Shown: piece by piece, positions 10,189-18,543 of the stretch
Layout: each line of letters starts with the position of its first letter
Position numbering within the stretch: position 1 is the first letter of the stretch
Assembly: GCF_030517065.1 (NCBI RefSeq)
Contig: NZ_CP103950.1
Coordinates: forward strand, 248,001 to 312,000
Source of the DNA: Riemerella columbina
GTDB taxonomy: Bacteria > Bacteroidota > Bacteroidia > Flavobacteriales > Weeksellaceae
Length of the DNA stretch: 64,000 bases
Reading direction: 5' to 3'
Notes under the pieces: model-generated
The model's database searches: none
The model's input: only the letters and a program-made list of their open reading frames with translations
Told to the model about the DNA's origin: nothing
Translations under genes and position numbers: made by a program

Positions 10189-11559
10189 ATGAACACCCTA
10201 AAACAATATACCACATTTTATTTCATCGGTATTGGCGGCATTGGTATGTCGGCATTAGCGCGGTATTTTCACTCCATAGGCAAACAAGTTTTAGGCTATG
10301 ATAAAACCGAAACCAAACTGACCAAAACCCTACAATCCGAGGGGATTTCTATTCAGTTTGAAGATGAAATAACGCCAGAAATAACAGCGCTAAAACCAGA
10401 GACCACTTTGGTTATTTATACGCCTGCCATTAAGACTTTAGGGATTTTAGACCATTTTAAAAACCACCATTTTGAGGTTTTAAAACGCGCCCAAGTGTTG
10501 GGGCTGATTACCGCAGATACCCAGTGCATCGCTATTGCGGGCACGCACGGTAAAACTACGACTTCCAGCCTTGTGGCTCATCTTTGTCAGGAGGCAGGTT
10601 TGCCGTTTTCTGCATTTTTAGGCGGTATTTCGGAAAATTTTGGCTCTAATTTTTTCTATAACGGCAATGATTACACCGTGGTAGAAGCCGATGAGTACGA
10701 TAGAAGTTTCCTGCATCTTTCCCCAGATTGGGCAATTATCACCTCCACGGATGCCGATCACTTGGACATCTACGGCGATAAAGCCACCATAGAACAAGGA
10801 TTTAAAGATTTTGCTCATTTGGTACCTCATCTCCCTCAATTATTCGTGAGGAAAGGCATCAACATTGGTAGAAATGCCACTACCTACGCTGTGAATGAGA
10901 AAGCGGATTATTACGCCGATGGCTTAGAACTTCGTGGGGATCAGATGGCTTTTGATTTCCATACGCCAGAGGGCGAGGTGGCATCGTTTTCTTGGGATAT
11001 TCCAGGGATTCATAATGTGGAAAATGCTACGGCGGCGCTGGCGGTACTCCACCGTATGGGCGTAGATTTGTCGGTACTTAAGGAGGCATTATCTCGTTTT
11101 AAAGGAATTAAAAGAAGGTACACCAAACACAATTTTGAAAACGGCAAAATCTATATTGATGACTATGCTCACCACCCAACGGAGCTCAATGCGGTTCTCG
11201 GTTCTATCCGAACTTTTTACCCAGAGAAGAAGTTGTTGGTGCTTTTCCAGCCGCATTTATTCAGCCGAACCAAAGATTTTGCGGATGATTTTGCGAAAAG
11301 CCTTGCCCAAGGTGATGCTTTGCTGTTGTTGGATATTTACCCTGCCAGAGAGCGCCAAGAGCATTTTGAAGGGATTAACTCGGCGTGGCTTTTAGATAAA
11401 ATAGAGTTGGAGGATAAAGCGGAGGTATCGTTAGAAGAAACTTTGGAGGCGGTAAAAACCAAAGATTTTGATATCCTCCTTACGGTAGGCGCTGGGAATA
11501 TTGATACTTTGTATGAGCCGTTGGTAGAATATATATCGGCATTGCCAAAATCACAATAA
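10189..11559 (+). CDS. murC: UDP-MurNAc:L-alanine ligase MurC
   Basis: First of the Mur amino-acid ligases, adding L-alanine to UDP-MurNAc in the cytoplasm. The N-terminal FIGIGGIGMSALARYF is the UDP-binding Rossmann signature of MurC, and the ATP loop is G118-T-H-G-K-T-T124. The C-terminal block IDDYAHHPTE and FQPHLFSRT is diagnostic. The length of 456 residues is normal. It is followed by ftsQ after 16 bases. murF and ddl are not in this cluster, as is usual for Bacteroidetes. Confidence 0.96.
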   Translation: MNTLKQYTTFYFIGIGGIGMSALARYFHSIGKQVLGYDKTETKLTKTLQSEGISIQFEDEITPEITALKPETTLVIYTPAIKTLGILDHFKNHHFEVLKRAQVLGLITADTQCIAIAGTHGKTTTSSLVAHLCQEAGLPFSAFLGGISENFGSNFFYNGNDYTVVEADEYDRSFLHLSPDWAIITSTDADHLDIYGDKATIEQGFKDFAHLVPHLPQLFVRKGINIGRNATTYAVNEKADYYADGLELRGDQMAFDFHTPEGEVASFSWDIPGIHNVENATAALAVLHRMGVDLSVLKEALSRFKGIKRRYTKHNFENGKIYIDDYAHHPTELNAVLGSIRTFYPEKKLLVLFQPHLFSRTKDFADDFAKSLAQGDALLLLDIYPARERQEHFEGINSAWLLDKIELEDKAEVSLEETLEAVKTKDFDILLTVGAGNIDTLYEPLVEYISALPKSQ

Positions 11560-11575
11560 AAACCGACTTAGTGGA

Positions 11576-12325
11576 ATGAAGAATAAATATAGAATATTAA
11601 AAATCATTGTTACCGTAGTTGTTTTAGGGTTTCTACTAAGTTTTTCTTTGAAAAGATTTAGCGAGACCAAAATGCCTGGCGTTGCACTCAATATGATGCA
11701 AGGCGAGCATCCTGTTTATTTTATTGATGAGCAAGACATTCAGCAAATGATTGCGCAATATAACCCTTCGCAGAAAATAGGAAGCATAGATATTCCGCGG
11801 TTGGAAAAACAAATTCGCAGCCTACCAGCCATAGACAGCGCGAATGTTTACCTTAGCCTCAATGGAATTCTGCATTTGGATATCATCCAGAGAACGCCTA
11901 TTTTTAGACTTCAAAACGGAAAACAAGAGGTCTATATAGATGCGAAAGGCGTGGCGTTCCCGATGCAGAAGAACTACGCATACCCTTGTATGTTGGTTAG
12001 TGGCAATATCTCAAAAGAAGAATATCTCCCACTGATTCAGTTGGTTAATAAAATCAATAGAGATGAGTTCTGCCGAAAGTTTTTCATTGGCATCGTTAAA
12101 AAAGGTCAAAATTATCATCTCATTACCAACGAGGAGCATTACACCGTAGAGTTGGGCAGTTTAGAGAATATAGACTTTAAAATCCAAGGATTTAAAACCT
12201 TTGTAGAAAAATATTTGGTTTATCAAGAACCGCAGAAATATTCTAAAATATCATTAAAGTATAACAATCAGATTGTGACCACATTATCACGTCCGTATAA
12301 AACACAGCAAGAAGATAAAAAATAA
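11576..12325 (+). CDS. ftsQ: Division protein FtsQ
   Basis: Bitopic membrane protein of the divisome that bridges FtsA/FtsK-type early proteins and FtsL/FtsI. It has a short cytoplasmic N-terminus, one membrane segment around residues 10-26, and then a periplasmic POTRA-like region (VYFIDEQDIQQMI, LPAIDSANVYLSLNGILHLDI). At 249 residues it is in the usual range. Primary-sequence similarity in this family is low; the call rests on topology, the POTRA-like pattern and the murC-ftsQ-ftsA order. Confidence 0.88.
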   Translation: MKNKYRILKIIVTVVVLGFLLSFSLKRFSETKMPGVALNMMQGEHPVYFIDEQDIQQMIAQYNPSQKIGSIDIPRLEKQIRSLPAIDSANVYLSLNGILHLDIIQRTPIFRLQNGKQEVYIDAKGVAFPMQKNYAYPCMLVSGNISKEEYLPLIQLVNKINRDEFCRKFFIGIVKKGQNYHLITNEEHYTVELGSLENIDFKIQGFKTFVEKYLVYQEPQKYSKISLKYNNQIVTTLSRPYKTQQEDKK

Positions 12326-12338
12326 AGACATAAGCAAA

Positions 12339-13685
12339 ATGGAACATCAAGAATATTCAGTAGGATTAGACATCGGGACAACTAAAATTGTCGCTTTGGT
12401 AGGGCGTTATAATCAATTAGGAAAAATAGAAGTGATGGGCTTGGGCGTTGCCAAGAGCTTGGGCGTACAGAACGGAATTGTGAATAATGTATCCAGAACC
12501 ATAGACTCCATTAAAAAGGCGGTAGAGCTTGCCGAAAAAAGCGCAAAAGTAACGATAAAAAAAGTAACGGTGGGGATTGCAGGAAAGCACATCCGCTCGC
12601 TACAGCATTCGGATTATATTATGAGGGAAAACCCTGATGAATACATCACCGAAAAAGATATAGAAGCGCTTAAAGAGCAAGTGAAAAAACTGGTGATGCT
12701 CCCTGGGGAACAGATCATCCATGTTTTGCCACAGGAATACAAGGTGGATTCCGAAGGGGATATTAAAGACCCAATTGGGATGCACGGCAAGCGTTTAGAA
12801 GCGAATTTCCATGTGGTGGTGGGGCGCATTAGCAATATTAAAAACATCGCCCGTTGTGTAAAAGAAGCTGGTTTAGAGATGGTAGGCTTAACGCTGGAGC
12901 CCTTAGCATCGGCGGAATCTGTGCTAACCAAGGATGAGAGAGAAGCGGGTGTTGCCATCGTAGATATTGGCGGAGGCACTACGGATATTGCCATTTTTAA
13001 AGACCATACCATCAAACACACTTGTGTGATTCCTTACGCAGGCGGTATCATTACCCATGATATTAAAGAAGGTTGCTCTATCCTTGAAAGAGATGCCGAG
13101 ATTCTAAAAGTAAAATACGGCTCTGCATTGCCAGAAATGGAACAAGACAATGTGGTGATTGCCATAAAAGGGCTCGGTGGGCGTCCGAATAAAGAAATAT
13201 CTCAAAAAGCCTTGGCACAGATTATCCACGCGCGGTTGGAGGAAATTTTAACCATGGTCAATAGTGAATTGATTACTTACGGCGTACAAGAACCGAAGAA
13301 AAAGCTCATCGCAGGGGTGGTGCTCACTGGCGGAGGCTCTAACCTAAAGCATTTGAGGCAGTTATTTAATTTTGAATTGGGGATAGAGAGCCGCATTGGC
13401 TTTGCTAATGAATACATTGCTAATGATAAAGAGCAAATTTTAAAAAACCCAAGTTTTGCCACCTCCATCGGACTTTTAATGGAAGGCTTGCGAAACAATG
13501 CCAACTTAGTAGAAGAGGAAGAAGAAAAACAGCAAGAAACCACGCAACAAACACAGCAAGAGCCCACAAGAGAAGAGGCCAAAGAGACAGTGCTTGAGCA
13601 TAAAGAAAAAAGAACCGCTAAAAAAGAATCAATAGGACAAATCATCTTAAAAAAAATCAAAGAATTTTTGGATGATACAGAATAA
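12339..13685 (+). CDS. ftsA: Divisome actin homologue FtsA
   Basis: Cytoplasmic ATP-binding actin-like protein that tethers FtsZ filaments to the membrane. The phosphate-1 motif GLDIGTTKIVALVG is at residues 4-17, VAIVDIGGGTTDIAIF is phosphate-2, and GVVLTGGGSNLKHL is the adenosine motif. After the core there is a Gln/Glu-rich linker (about residues 390-425) and a basic amphipathic C-terminal helix (SIGQIILKKIKEFL), the expected membrane-binding tail. The length is 448 residues. ftsZ follows after 30 bases. Confidence 0.96.
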   Translation: MEHQEYSVGLDIGTTKIVALVGRYNQLGKIEVMGLGVAKSLGVQNGIVNNVSRTIDSIKKAVELAEKSAKVTIKKVTVGIAGKHIRSLQHSDYIMRENPDEYITEKDIEALKEQVKKLVMLPGEQIIHVLPQEYKVDSEGDIKDPIGMHGKRLEANFHVVVGRISNIKNIARCVKEAGLEMVGLTLEPLASAESVLTKDEREAGVAIVDIGGGTTDIAIFKDHTIKHTCVIPYAGGIITHDIKEGCSILERDAEILKVKYGSALPEMEQDNVVIAIKGLGGRPNKEISQKALAQIIHARLEEILTMVNSELITYGVQEPKKKLIAGVVLTGGGSNLKHLRQLFNFELGIESRIGFANEYIANDKEQILKNPSFATSIGLLMEGLRNNANLVEEEEEKQQETTQQTQQEPTREEAKETVLEHKEKRTAKKESIGQIILKKIKEFLDDTE

Positions 13686-13715
13686 TTAAGTATTTTCGTT
13701 TTTTTAAATCAACCC

Positions 13716-15551
13716 ATGGAAGAGAAAAATAATATAGGATTTGAATTAGATTTACCAAAAGGCAAGTCATCTATTATCAAAGTAATAGGCGTAGGCGGTG
13801 GCGGTAATAATGCCCTTAAGCATATGCACGAAAAAGGCATTCGTAATGTAGATTTCATCATTTGTAATACCGATGCCCAAACGCTGAATGAAAACCCTAT
13901 CACAAACAAAGTAAGGCTGGGAACCACCATTACCGAAGGTTTAGGCGCAGGGGCAGATCCAGAGGTGGGCGAAAAAGCCGCCATAGAGAATATAGATGAC
14001 ATCAAAGCCGCCTTGGGGCAGAATACCAAAATGGTCTTCATTACCGCAGGAATGGGCGGTGGCACAGGGACTGGGGCAGCGCCTATCGTGGCTAAAGTGG
14101 CTAAAGAAATGGGGATCCTTACCGTGGCTATCGTTACCGTACCTTTCGCTTTTGAAGGCAAAAGGAGATTGGAGCAAGCCGCTAAAGGTTTAGAAAAATT
14201 AAGAGAAAATGTAGACTCTCTCATTGTTATCAATAATGATAAACTTCGTCAACAGTTTGGTAATCTGAGTTTTACACAAGCGTTTTCTAAAGCTGATGAG
14301 GTTCTAACCAACGCCGCCAAGGGGATGGCAGAAGTCATTACCGCACCTTTCTCTGTGAATATTGACTTTAGAGATGCGAAATCTGTACTGGAAAATTCAG
14401 GTACAGCGCTGATGTCCACAGGGGTTGCCACAGGAGAAAACAGAGCGGAAGAGGCGGTGAGAAAAGCTTTAGACTCGCCACTATTGAACGATAACAAAAT
14501 CACAGGGGCTAAGAATGTGCTCTTATTGGTACTTAGTGGTAAAACACCTGACAATGTGGATAATACCAAACAAGAAGGCAAAGAAAATGAATTGTACGAA
14601 GCCACAATGGATGAGGTGGGACTCATCAGTGATTATGTACAAACGGAAGCTGGAGGGGATAACAGTGCCAATATTATTTTAGGTATCGGTATTGATGAAG
14701 AATTAGGAAACGCCATTAAAGTTTTGGTTATTGCCACGGGCTTTAATAAAGATAAACCCATTAACGATAATACCCCAAAGGAAAAGGTAAGGCGTTCCCT
14801 TGATGAAGAGCCTGCTCCAAAGCAAAATTCTAATGAGAAGCGTGAATCTCCATTTAAAAAAACAAAGGTATCATCAACTACTAACACGCAGAGTATCGAT
14901 AGAGAGGAGGACGGATATTCACACTCTTTTACTACAAGTAACTCTATTTCAACCCCAATTGAAGGCACGCTACAAACTCAAAAAATAGAGGTTTTAACCG
15001 AAATTTCAACTTCTGATGAGTTCCAAGAGGATGAGGGAGATAGCGCATCAGACTTAGGTTTTTCATCTTATGGAGATGATGATTTTTTCTCAGATGAGAT
15101 GAGTGTAACTTTTAATTATGAAGAGCAGTCACACCAGTATGAGGTGCAGGATAATGACGAAGAATTCCGGTATGATGAAGAAGTAGCGATGGAGATCAGA
15201 GAGGTTTCTAAAGAAGTTACCAGCGCTACACCAGTGACAGAAGAGCCTAAAGAGGACATCGCTTCAACTTCTTTTCCTACAGAGGAACAGAATTTATTTA
15301 GCATTATCGAGAAGCCAAGCGAAAGTACTAAAGTACAGGAGCGCAAAAATAAATTGAAAGAATTTAATTCTCGCTATTATCAAAAAAACGAGGGAGAAAA
15401 GTCTTTTGAGAATATTCCAGCTTTCAGAAGAAAAAACCTGAATATAGAGGACATCAACTCTTCCGAACAGCACATAGACCAGTTTATGACCAACCATAAT
15501 GGCAAAATAGAATTGCGAGAAAATCGTTACCTCAATAAAGATGTAGATTAG
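13716..15551 (+). CDS. ftsZ: Tubulin-like division GTPase FtsZ with long linker and extended tail
   Basis: GTPase that forms the Z ring. The tubulin signature GGGTGTG is at residues 114-120, and the globular core ends near residue 320. A polar, acidic, probably disordered linker of about 240 residues follows, so the protein is 611 residues compared with about 380 in E. coli; long linkers are common in Flavobacteriia. The conserved C-terminal peptide that binds FtsA-type partners is recognisable as NIPAFRRK from residue 566, but about 40 further residues follow it, so the peptide is not terminal. It is the last gene of the dcw cluster, with a terminator directly downstream. Confidence 0.96.
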   Translation: MEEKNNIGFELDLPKGKSSIIKVIGVGGGGNNALKHMHEKGIRNVDFIICNTDAQTLNENPITNKVRLGTTITEGLGAGADPEVGEKAAIENIDDIKAALGQNTKMVFITAGMGGGTGTGAAPIVAKVAKEMGILTVAIVTVPFAFEGKRRLEQAAKGLEKLRENVDSLIVINNDKLRQQFGNLSFTQAFSKADEVLTNAAKGMAEVITAPFSVNIDFRDAKSVLENSGTALMSTGVATGENRAEEAVRKALDSPLLNDNKITGAKNVLLLVLSGKTPDNVDNTKQEGKENELYEATMDEVGLISDYVQTEAGGDNSANIILGIGIDEELGNAIKVLVIATGFNKDKPINDNTPKEKVRRSLDEEPAPKQNSNEKRESPFKKTKVSSTTNTQSIDREEDGYSHSFTTSNSISTPIEGTLQTQKIEVLTEISTSDEFQEDEGDSASDLGFSSYGDDDFFSDEMSVTFNYEEQSHQYEVQDNDEEFRYDEEVAMEIREVSKEVTSATPVTEEPKEDIASTSFPTEEQNLFSIIEKPSESTKVQERKNKLKEFNSRYYQKNEGEKSFENIPAFRRKNLNIEDINSSEQHIDQFMTNHNGKIELRENRYLNKDVD

Positions 15552-15570
15552 TTTGAATAATTGAAATGAA

Positions 15571-15604
15571 AAAACACTCTAAAATAGCTTAGAGTGTTTT
15601 TTTT
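15571..15604 (+). terminator. Rho-independent terminator of the dcw cluster
   Basis: A perfect stem AAACACTCTAA / TTAGAGTGTTT with a short loop is followed by a run of T, 20 bases after the ftsZ stop codon. Confidence 0.85.
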
Positions 15605-15674
15605 GACATAATGGCACATATTTTTTTTGGAACGATTTTGATGCTTAAGTCCTCGCAGAATAAGATAAAAAATG

Positions 15675-15682
15675 TAATTTTG
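15675..15682 (+). promoter_or_regulatory. -7 box upstream of the bacilliredoxin gene
   Basis: TAATTTTG matches the flavobacterial -7 consensus TAnnTTTG. It ends 35 bases before the ATG at 15718. No convincing -33 TTTG is seen at the usual distance, so this is a partial match. Confidence 0.5.
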
Positions 15683-15717
15683 TAGTCAATCTTTTTAAAA
15701 ACTTAAATTATAATATT

Positions 15718-16128
15718 ATGTATCCACAAGAATTAGTGATGCCGATGAAGGCAGAATTAACAGATAATGGTTTCCAAGACCTTACAACACCAGAAGCCGT
15801 TAATGAGGCTCTTAAAAAAGAAGGAACCACCCTATTGATGGTCAACTCCGTGTGCGGTTGTGCAGCTGGAGCAGCAAGACCAGGCGTTCTTTATTCCCTA
15901 ACTGGCGATAAAAAACCAGACCATTTGGTAACGGTATTCGCAGGTTTTGATATTGATGCCGTGGCGGAAGCCAGAAAACACTTAGCGCCATTCCCTCCTT
16001 CTTCGCCTTGCGTGGCTTTATTTAAAGACGGCGAGCTGGTTCATATGGTAGAAAGACACCATATAGAGGGCAACCCTGCGGGCGCTATTGCGGCTAACCT
16101 CCAAGCGGCATATGAGGAATATTGCTAA
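15718..16128 (+). CDS. Bacilliredoxin, BrxA/BrxB (YphP/YqiW) family
   Basis: Thioredoxin-fold protein of the DUF1094 family, whose Bacillus members remove bacillithiol from oxidised proteins. The family's active site C46-G-C48 sits in VNSVCGCAAGAARPG, and the length of 136 residues is typical. It is encoded alone between the dcw terminator and its own strong terminator, so it is probably monocistronic. A role in thiol-redox repair is inferred from the family. Whether this organism makes bacillithiol cannot be judged from the window. Confidence 0.9.
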   Translation: MYPQELVMPMKAELTDNGFQDLTTPEAVNEALKKEGTTLLMVNSVCGCAAGAARPGVLYSLTGDKKPDHLVTVFAGFDIDAVAEARKHLAPFPPSSPCVALFKDGELVHMVERHHIEGNPAGAIAANLQAAYEEYC

Positions 16129-16157
16129 ACCACTGATTGATAATAAATAAAATCATA

Positions 16158-16203
16158 CACCACCCTCGCAGAATATTAAAACAACTTGCGGGGGTGGTTT
16201 TTT
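16158..16203 (+). terminator. Rho-independent terminator after the bacilliredoxin gene
   Basis: A 12-base stem, ACCACCCTCGCA pairing with TGCGGGGGTGGT (one G-T pair), has a 16-base loop and is followed by six T residues. Confidence 0.85.
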
Positions 16204-16279
16204 ATCGATTTGATGAAATTTTATAATTTTTTAGACTAAAATACTGTTGAGGCCCCGCTATTAAATCCTATTTTTTTCT

Positions 16280-16287
16280 TATCTTTG
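16280..16287 (+). promoter_or_regulatory. -7 box immediately before the GH3-family gene
   Basis: TATCTTTG matches TAnnTTTG exactly. It lies only 6 bases before the first ATG (16294) and 18 bases before the second (16306). Transcription would then begin at or near the first ATG, so the mRNA may be leaderless, or translation may start at 16306. No good -33 element is seen. Confidence 0.5.
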
Positions 16288-16293
16288 CTTGGT

Positions 16294-17814
16294 ATGGCTA
16301 CAAAAATGCTTTTTAATACGGTAGTTAATTGGTTTATCAAACAGCGGATAGACCAAATACAGAACTTTATTAAATACCCCATAGAAACCCAAAAAGGACT
16401 GTTGTTTTCTCAGTTGTTTTCCGCAGAAGAAACCCTCTATGGGAAGCGATGCGGCTTCAAGGATATTGCCACCTACCAAGATTTTTGTAACCAAGTGCCC
16501 ATTGTGACTTATGAAGCGTTTGAGCCATATATAGAGCGCGCACGCCGTGGCGAAAAGGACATCATATGGAAAGGAACGATTAGAAAATTTGCCAAATCTT
16601 CGGGAACCACTAATGCGAAGAGTAAATTTATCCCAATTTCCGATGAAAGTTTAGAAAACTGCCACTTTAAGGCAGGCAAAGATTTGATTTCTATCTATGC
16701 CAATAACCATCCAGAAAATACTTTGTTTCAGTATAAAAACTTGCGATTGGGCGGCAGTTCAGAGCTTTACGAAGATTTTAACACCAAGTTTGGAGACCTC
16801 TCCGCCATTCTGATTGAAAATCTACCATTTTGGGTAGAAATGACCACTACGCCGAGCAAAAAAACCTCCCTAATGTCCGAATGGGAAACCAAACTGAAAG
16901 CTATCGTTTCGGAGGTGGTTAAAGAAGATGTGGGCAGTTTAACGGGCGTTCCCAGCTGGATGATGGTGCTTCTACAGCGGATTTTAAAAGAAACAAAACA
17001 TAAAACTATCGCGGAGCTTTGGCCTAATTTGGAAGTCTTTTTTCACGGTGGCATCAGTTTTAAGCCTTACCGAGAGGAATATAAAAATCTCATCGGAAAA
17101 GAGATCAATTATTACGAAATTTATAACGCCTCAGAAGGCTTTTTTGGAATTCAAGACCGCTCCGATAGCGATGAAATGCTCTTGATGCTGGATTATGGAA
17201 TATTCTATGAATTTATTCCAATGGATCGTTTCAATCAAAATCAATTGGAAGCTATTCCACTGGAAGAGGTAGAGGTAGGGAAAAATTATGCTGTGGTCAT
17301 CACGACCAATGGTGGGCTTTGGCGCTATTTGATTGGGGATACCGTTCGTTTTACGAGCACTAACCCTTACCGCATTAAAATTTCTGGGCGAACCAAACAC
17401 CACATTAACGCTTTTGGTGAGGAGTTGATGATTGACAATGCGGAAATGGCACTCGCAAAAGCCTGCGAAGCCACGGGTGCCAAAATAACGGATTACACAG
17501 CGGCTCCAGTTTTTATGAAAGAAGGCGAAAGCGGTGCCCACGAATGGATAATAGAATTTCTCTGTCCGCCAGCGGATTTGTCGCAGTTCACGCATTTGTT
17601 AGATGAACACCTCAAAGCCATCAACTCTGATTATGAAGCCAAGCGCTATAATGATATGACGCTTAAAACCCCCGTAATCCACCAAGCGAAACCTCAGTTG
17701 TTTTATAACTGGTTGGCAAGCCGAGGTAAGTTGGGGGGACAGAATAAAGTGCCACGCCTCAGCAATAGCCGAGAATATATAGAGCCGCTTTTGGCGATGA
17801 ACCAAGAACCTTAA
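16294..17814 (+). CDS. GH3-family protein (acyl-adenylate/amide synthetase superfamily)
   Basis: A 506-residue protein of the GH3 family. In plants GH3 enzymes adenylate hormones such as jasmonate or auxin and join them to amino acids; bacterial members, frequent in Bacteroidetes, have no settled substrate. The KFAKSSGTTNAKSKFIP segment near residue 105 is the Ser/Thr-rich ATP-phosphate loop of the ANL superfamily, and LWRYLIGDTVRF and ISGRTKHHINAFGEEL are the usual hinge and C-terminal motifs. The start at 16294 is the first ATG; 16306 is possible given the promoter position. The gene appears to stand alone. Confidence 0.88.
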   Translation: MATKMLFNTVVNWFIKQRIDQIQNFIKYPIETQKGLLFSQLFSAEETLYGKRCGFKDIATYQDFCNQVPIVTYEAFEPYIERARRGEKDIIWKGTIRKFAKSSGTTNAKSKFIPISDESLENCHFKAGKDLISIYANNHPENTLFQYKNLRLGGSSELYEDFNTKFGDLSAILIENLPFWVEMTTTPSKKTSLMSEWETKLKAIVSEVVKEDVGSLTGVPSWMMVLLQRILKETKHKTIAELWPNLEVFFHGGISFKPYREEYKNLIGKEINYYEIYNASEGFFGIQDRSDSDEMLLMLDYGIFYEFIPMDRFNQNQLEAIPLEEVEVGKNYAVVITTNGGLWRYLIGDTVRFTSTNPYRIKISGRTKHHINAFGEELMIDNAEMALAKACEATGAKITDYTAAPVFMKEGESGAHEWIIEFLCPPADLSQFTHLLDEHLKAINSDYEAKRYNDMTLKTPVIHQAKPQLFYNWLASRGKLGGQNKVPRLSNSREYIEPLLAMNQEP

Positions 17815-17859
17815 AGAGCTTCTAAATCCAGCAAATCAACCAATTTTTAATGAATAAAT

Positions 17860-18405
17860 ATGGATTATAATCCAATGCAAATCAAGATGAGTCTAATGGC
17901 AGTAGTTTTAGGACTCGTTTTACAACAATGCACCTCTAAAAATAACACAGATATGAAACCTTTAGAAAACTCTAAAACCAACCCTTATTATTCTACAACG
18001 GACAATAATAATCTCAGTGTGAGTAACGAAGAATGGAAAGCCGTGCTCTCGCCAGAGCTTTATGCAATAGCTCGTGAAGCCGCTACAGAGCGACCATTCA
18101 CAGGGGTGTATAATGATTTTGATCAAAAAGGTGACTATTATTGTGCAGTTTGCGGCAATCATTTATTCAAGTCAGATGCTAAGTTTGCCTCCACTTGTGG
18201 ATGGCCGAGCTTCTTTGAAGCCGACAAAAATGGCGTGAAATACAAGCGAGATTCTTCCCACGGTATGGAGCGTATAGAAGTGGTTTGCAAACGCTGCGAT
18301 TCCCACTTGGGGCATGTGTTTAACGATGGTCCACCACCTACGGGCGTACGCTATTGTATGAACTCCATCAGTCTTAAATTTGAACCCGAAAAAGAGCAAA
18401 AATAA
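17860..18405 (+). CDS. msrB: Peptide-methionine (R)-S-oxide reductase MsrB, probably exported lipoprotein
   Basis: Reduces methionine-R-sulfoxide in proteins. The core has two zinc-binding Cys pairs (CAVCGNHL and [12 protein letters not shown]), CGWPSF, and the catalytic Cys at residue 166 in [11 protein letters not shown]. The N-terminus is hydrophobic and ends in VLQQC, a plausible though non-canonical lipobox, so the enzyme probably acts in the periplasm on a membrane anchor. Three Met codons (17860, 17875, 17887) could start the signal peptide; the first is given here. The length of 181 residues exceeds the cytosolic form because of this leader. Its own terminator follows. Confidence 0.92.
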   Translation: MDYNPMQIKMSLMAVVLGLVLQQCTSKNNTDMKPLENSKTNPYYSTTDNNNLSVSNEEWKAVLSPELYAIAREAATERPFTGVYNDFDQKGDYYCAVCGNHLFKSDAKFASTCGWPSFFEADKNGVKYKRDSSHGMERIEVVCKRCDSHLGHVFNDGPPPTGVRYCMNSISLKFEPEKEQK

Positions 18406-18411
18406 AGAATT

Positions 18412-18450
18412 AAAATCGCCCATAGTGCCTTTGCTTTGGGCGGTTTTGTT
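18412..18450 (+). terminator. Terminator after msrB
   Basis: AAAATCGCCCA pairs with TGGGCGGTTTT around a short loop, just after the msrB stop codon. The T run is imperfect. Confidence 0.7.
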
Positions 18451-18481
18451 TATCAACATTTTTAAAGAAAGAAAAACTTAA

Positions 18482-18522
18482 AATAAAAAACTCTCGGTCA
18501 AGCGCAACACTTGACCGAGAGT
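18482..18522 (-). terminator. Terminator of the metal-receptor operon
   Basis: A 13-base perfect stem (ACTCTCGGTCAAG / CTTGACCGAGAGT) with a 7-base loop. On the minus strand it is followed by a T-rich run, 22 bases past the stop codon of the TonB receptor gene. Confidence 0.9.
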
Positions 18523-18543
18523 GAATTAAACTAAAAAATTAAA

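Noticed and set aside
13709-15497. Long minus-strand open frames across ftsZ
   Set aside because: They are antisense shadows of a well-supported FtsZ frame, with Ser/Leu-rich translations and no motifs.
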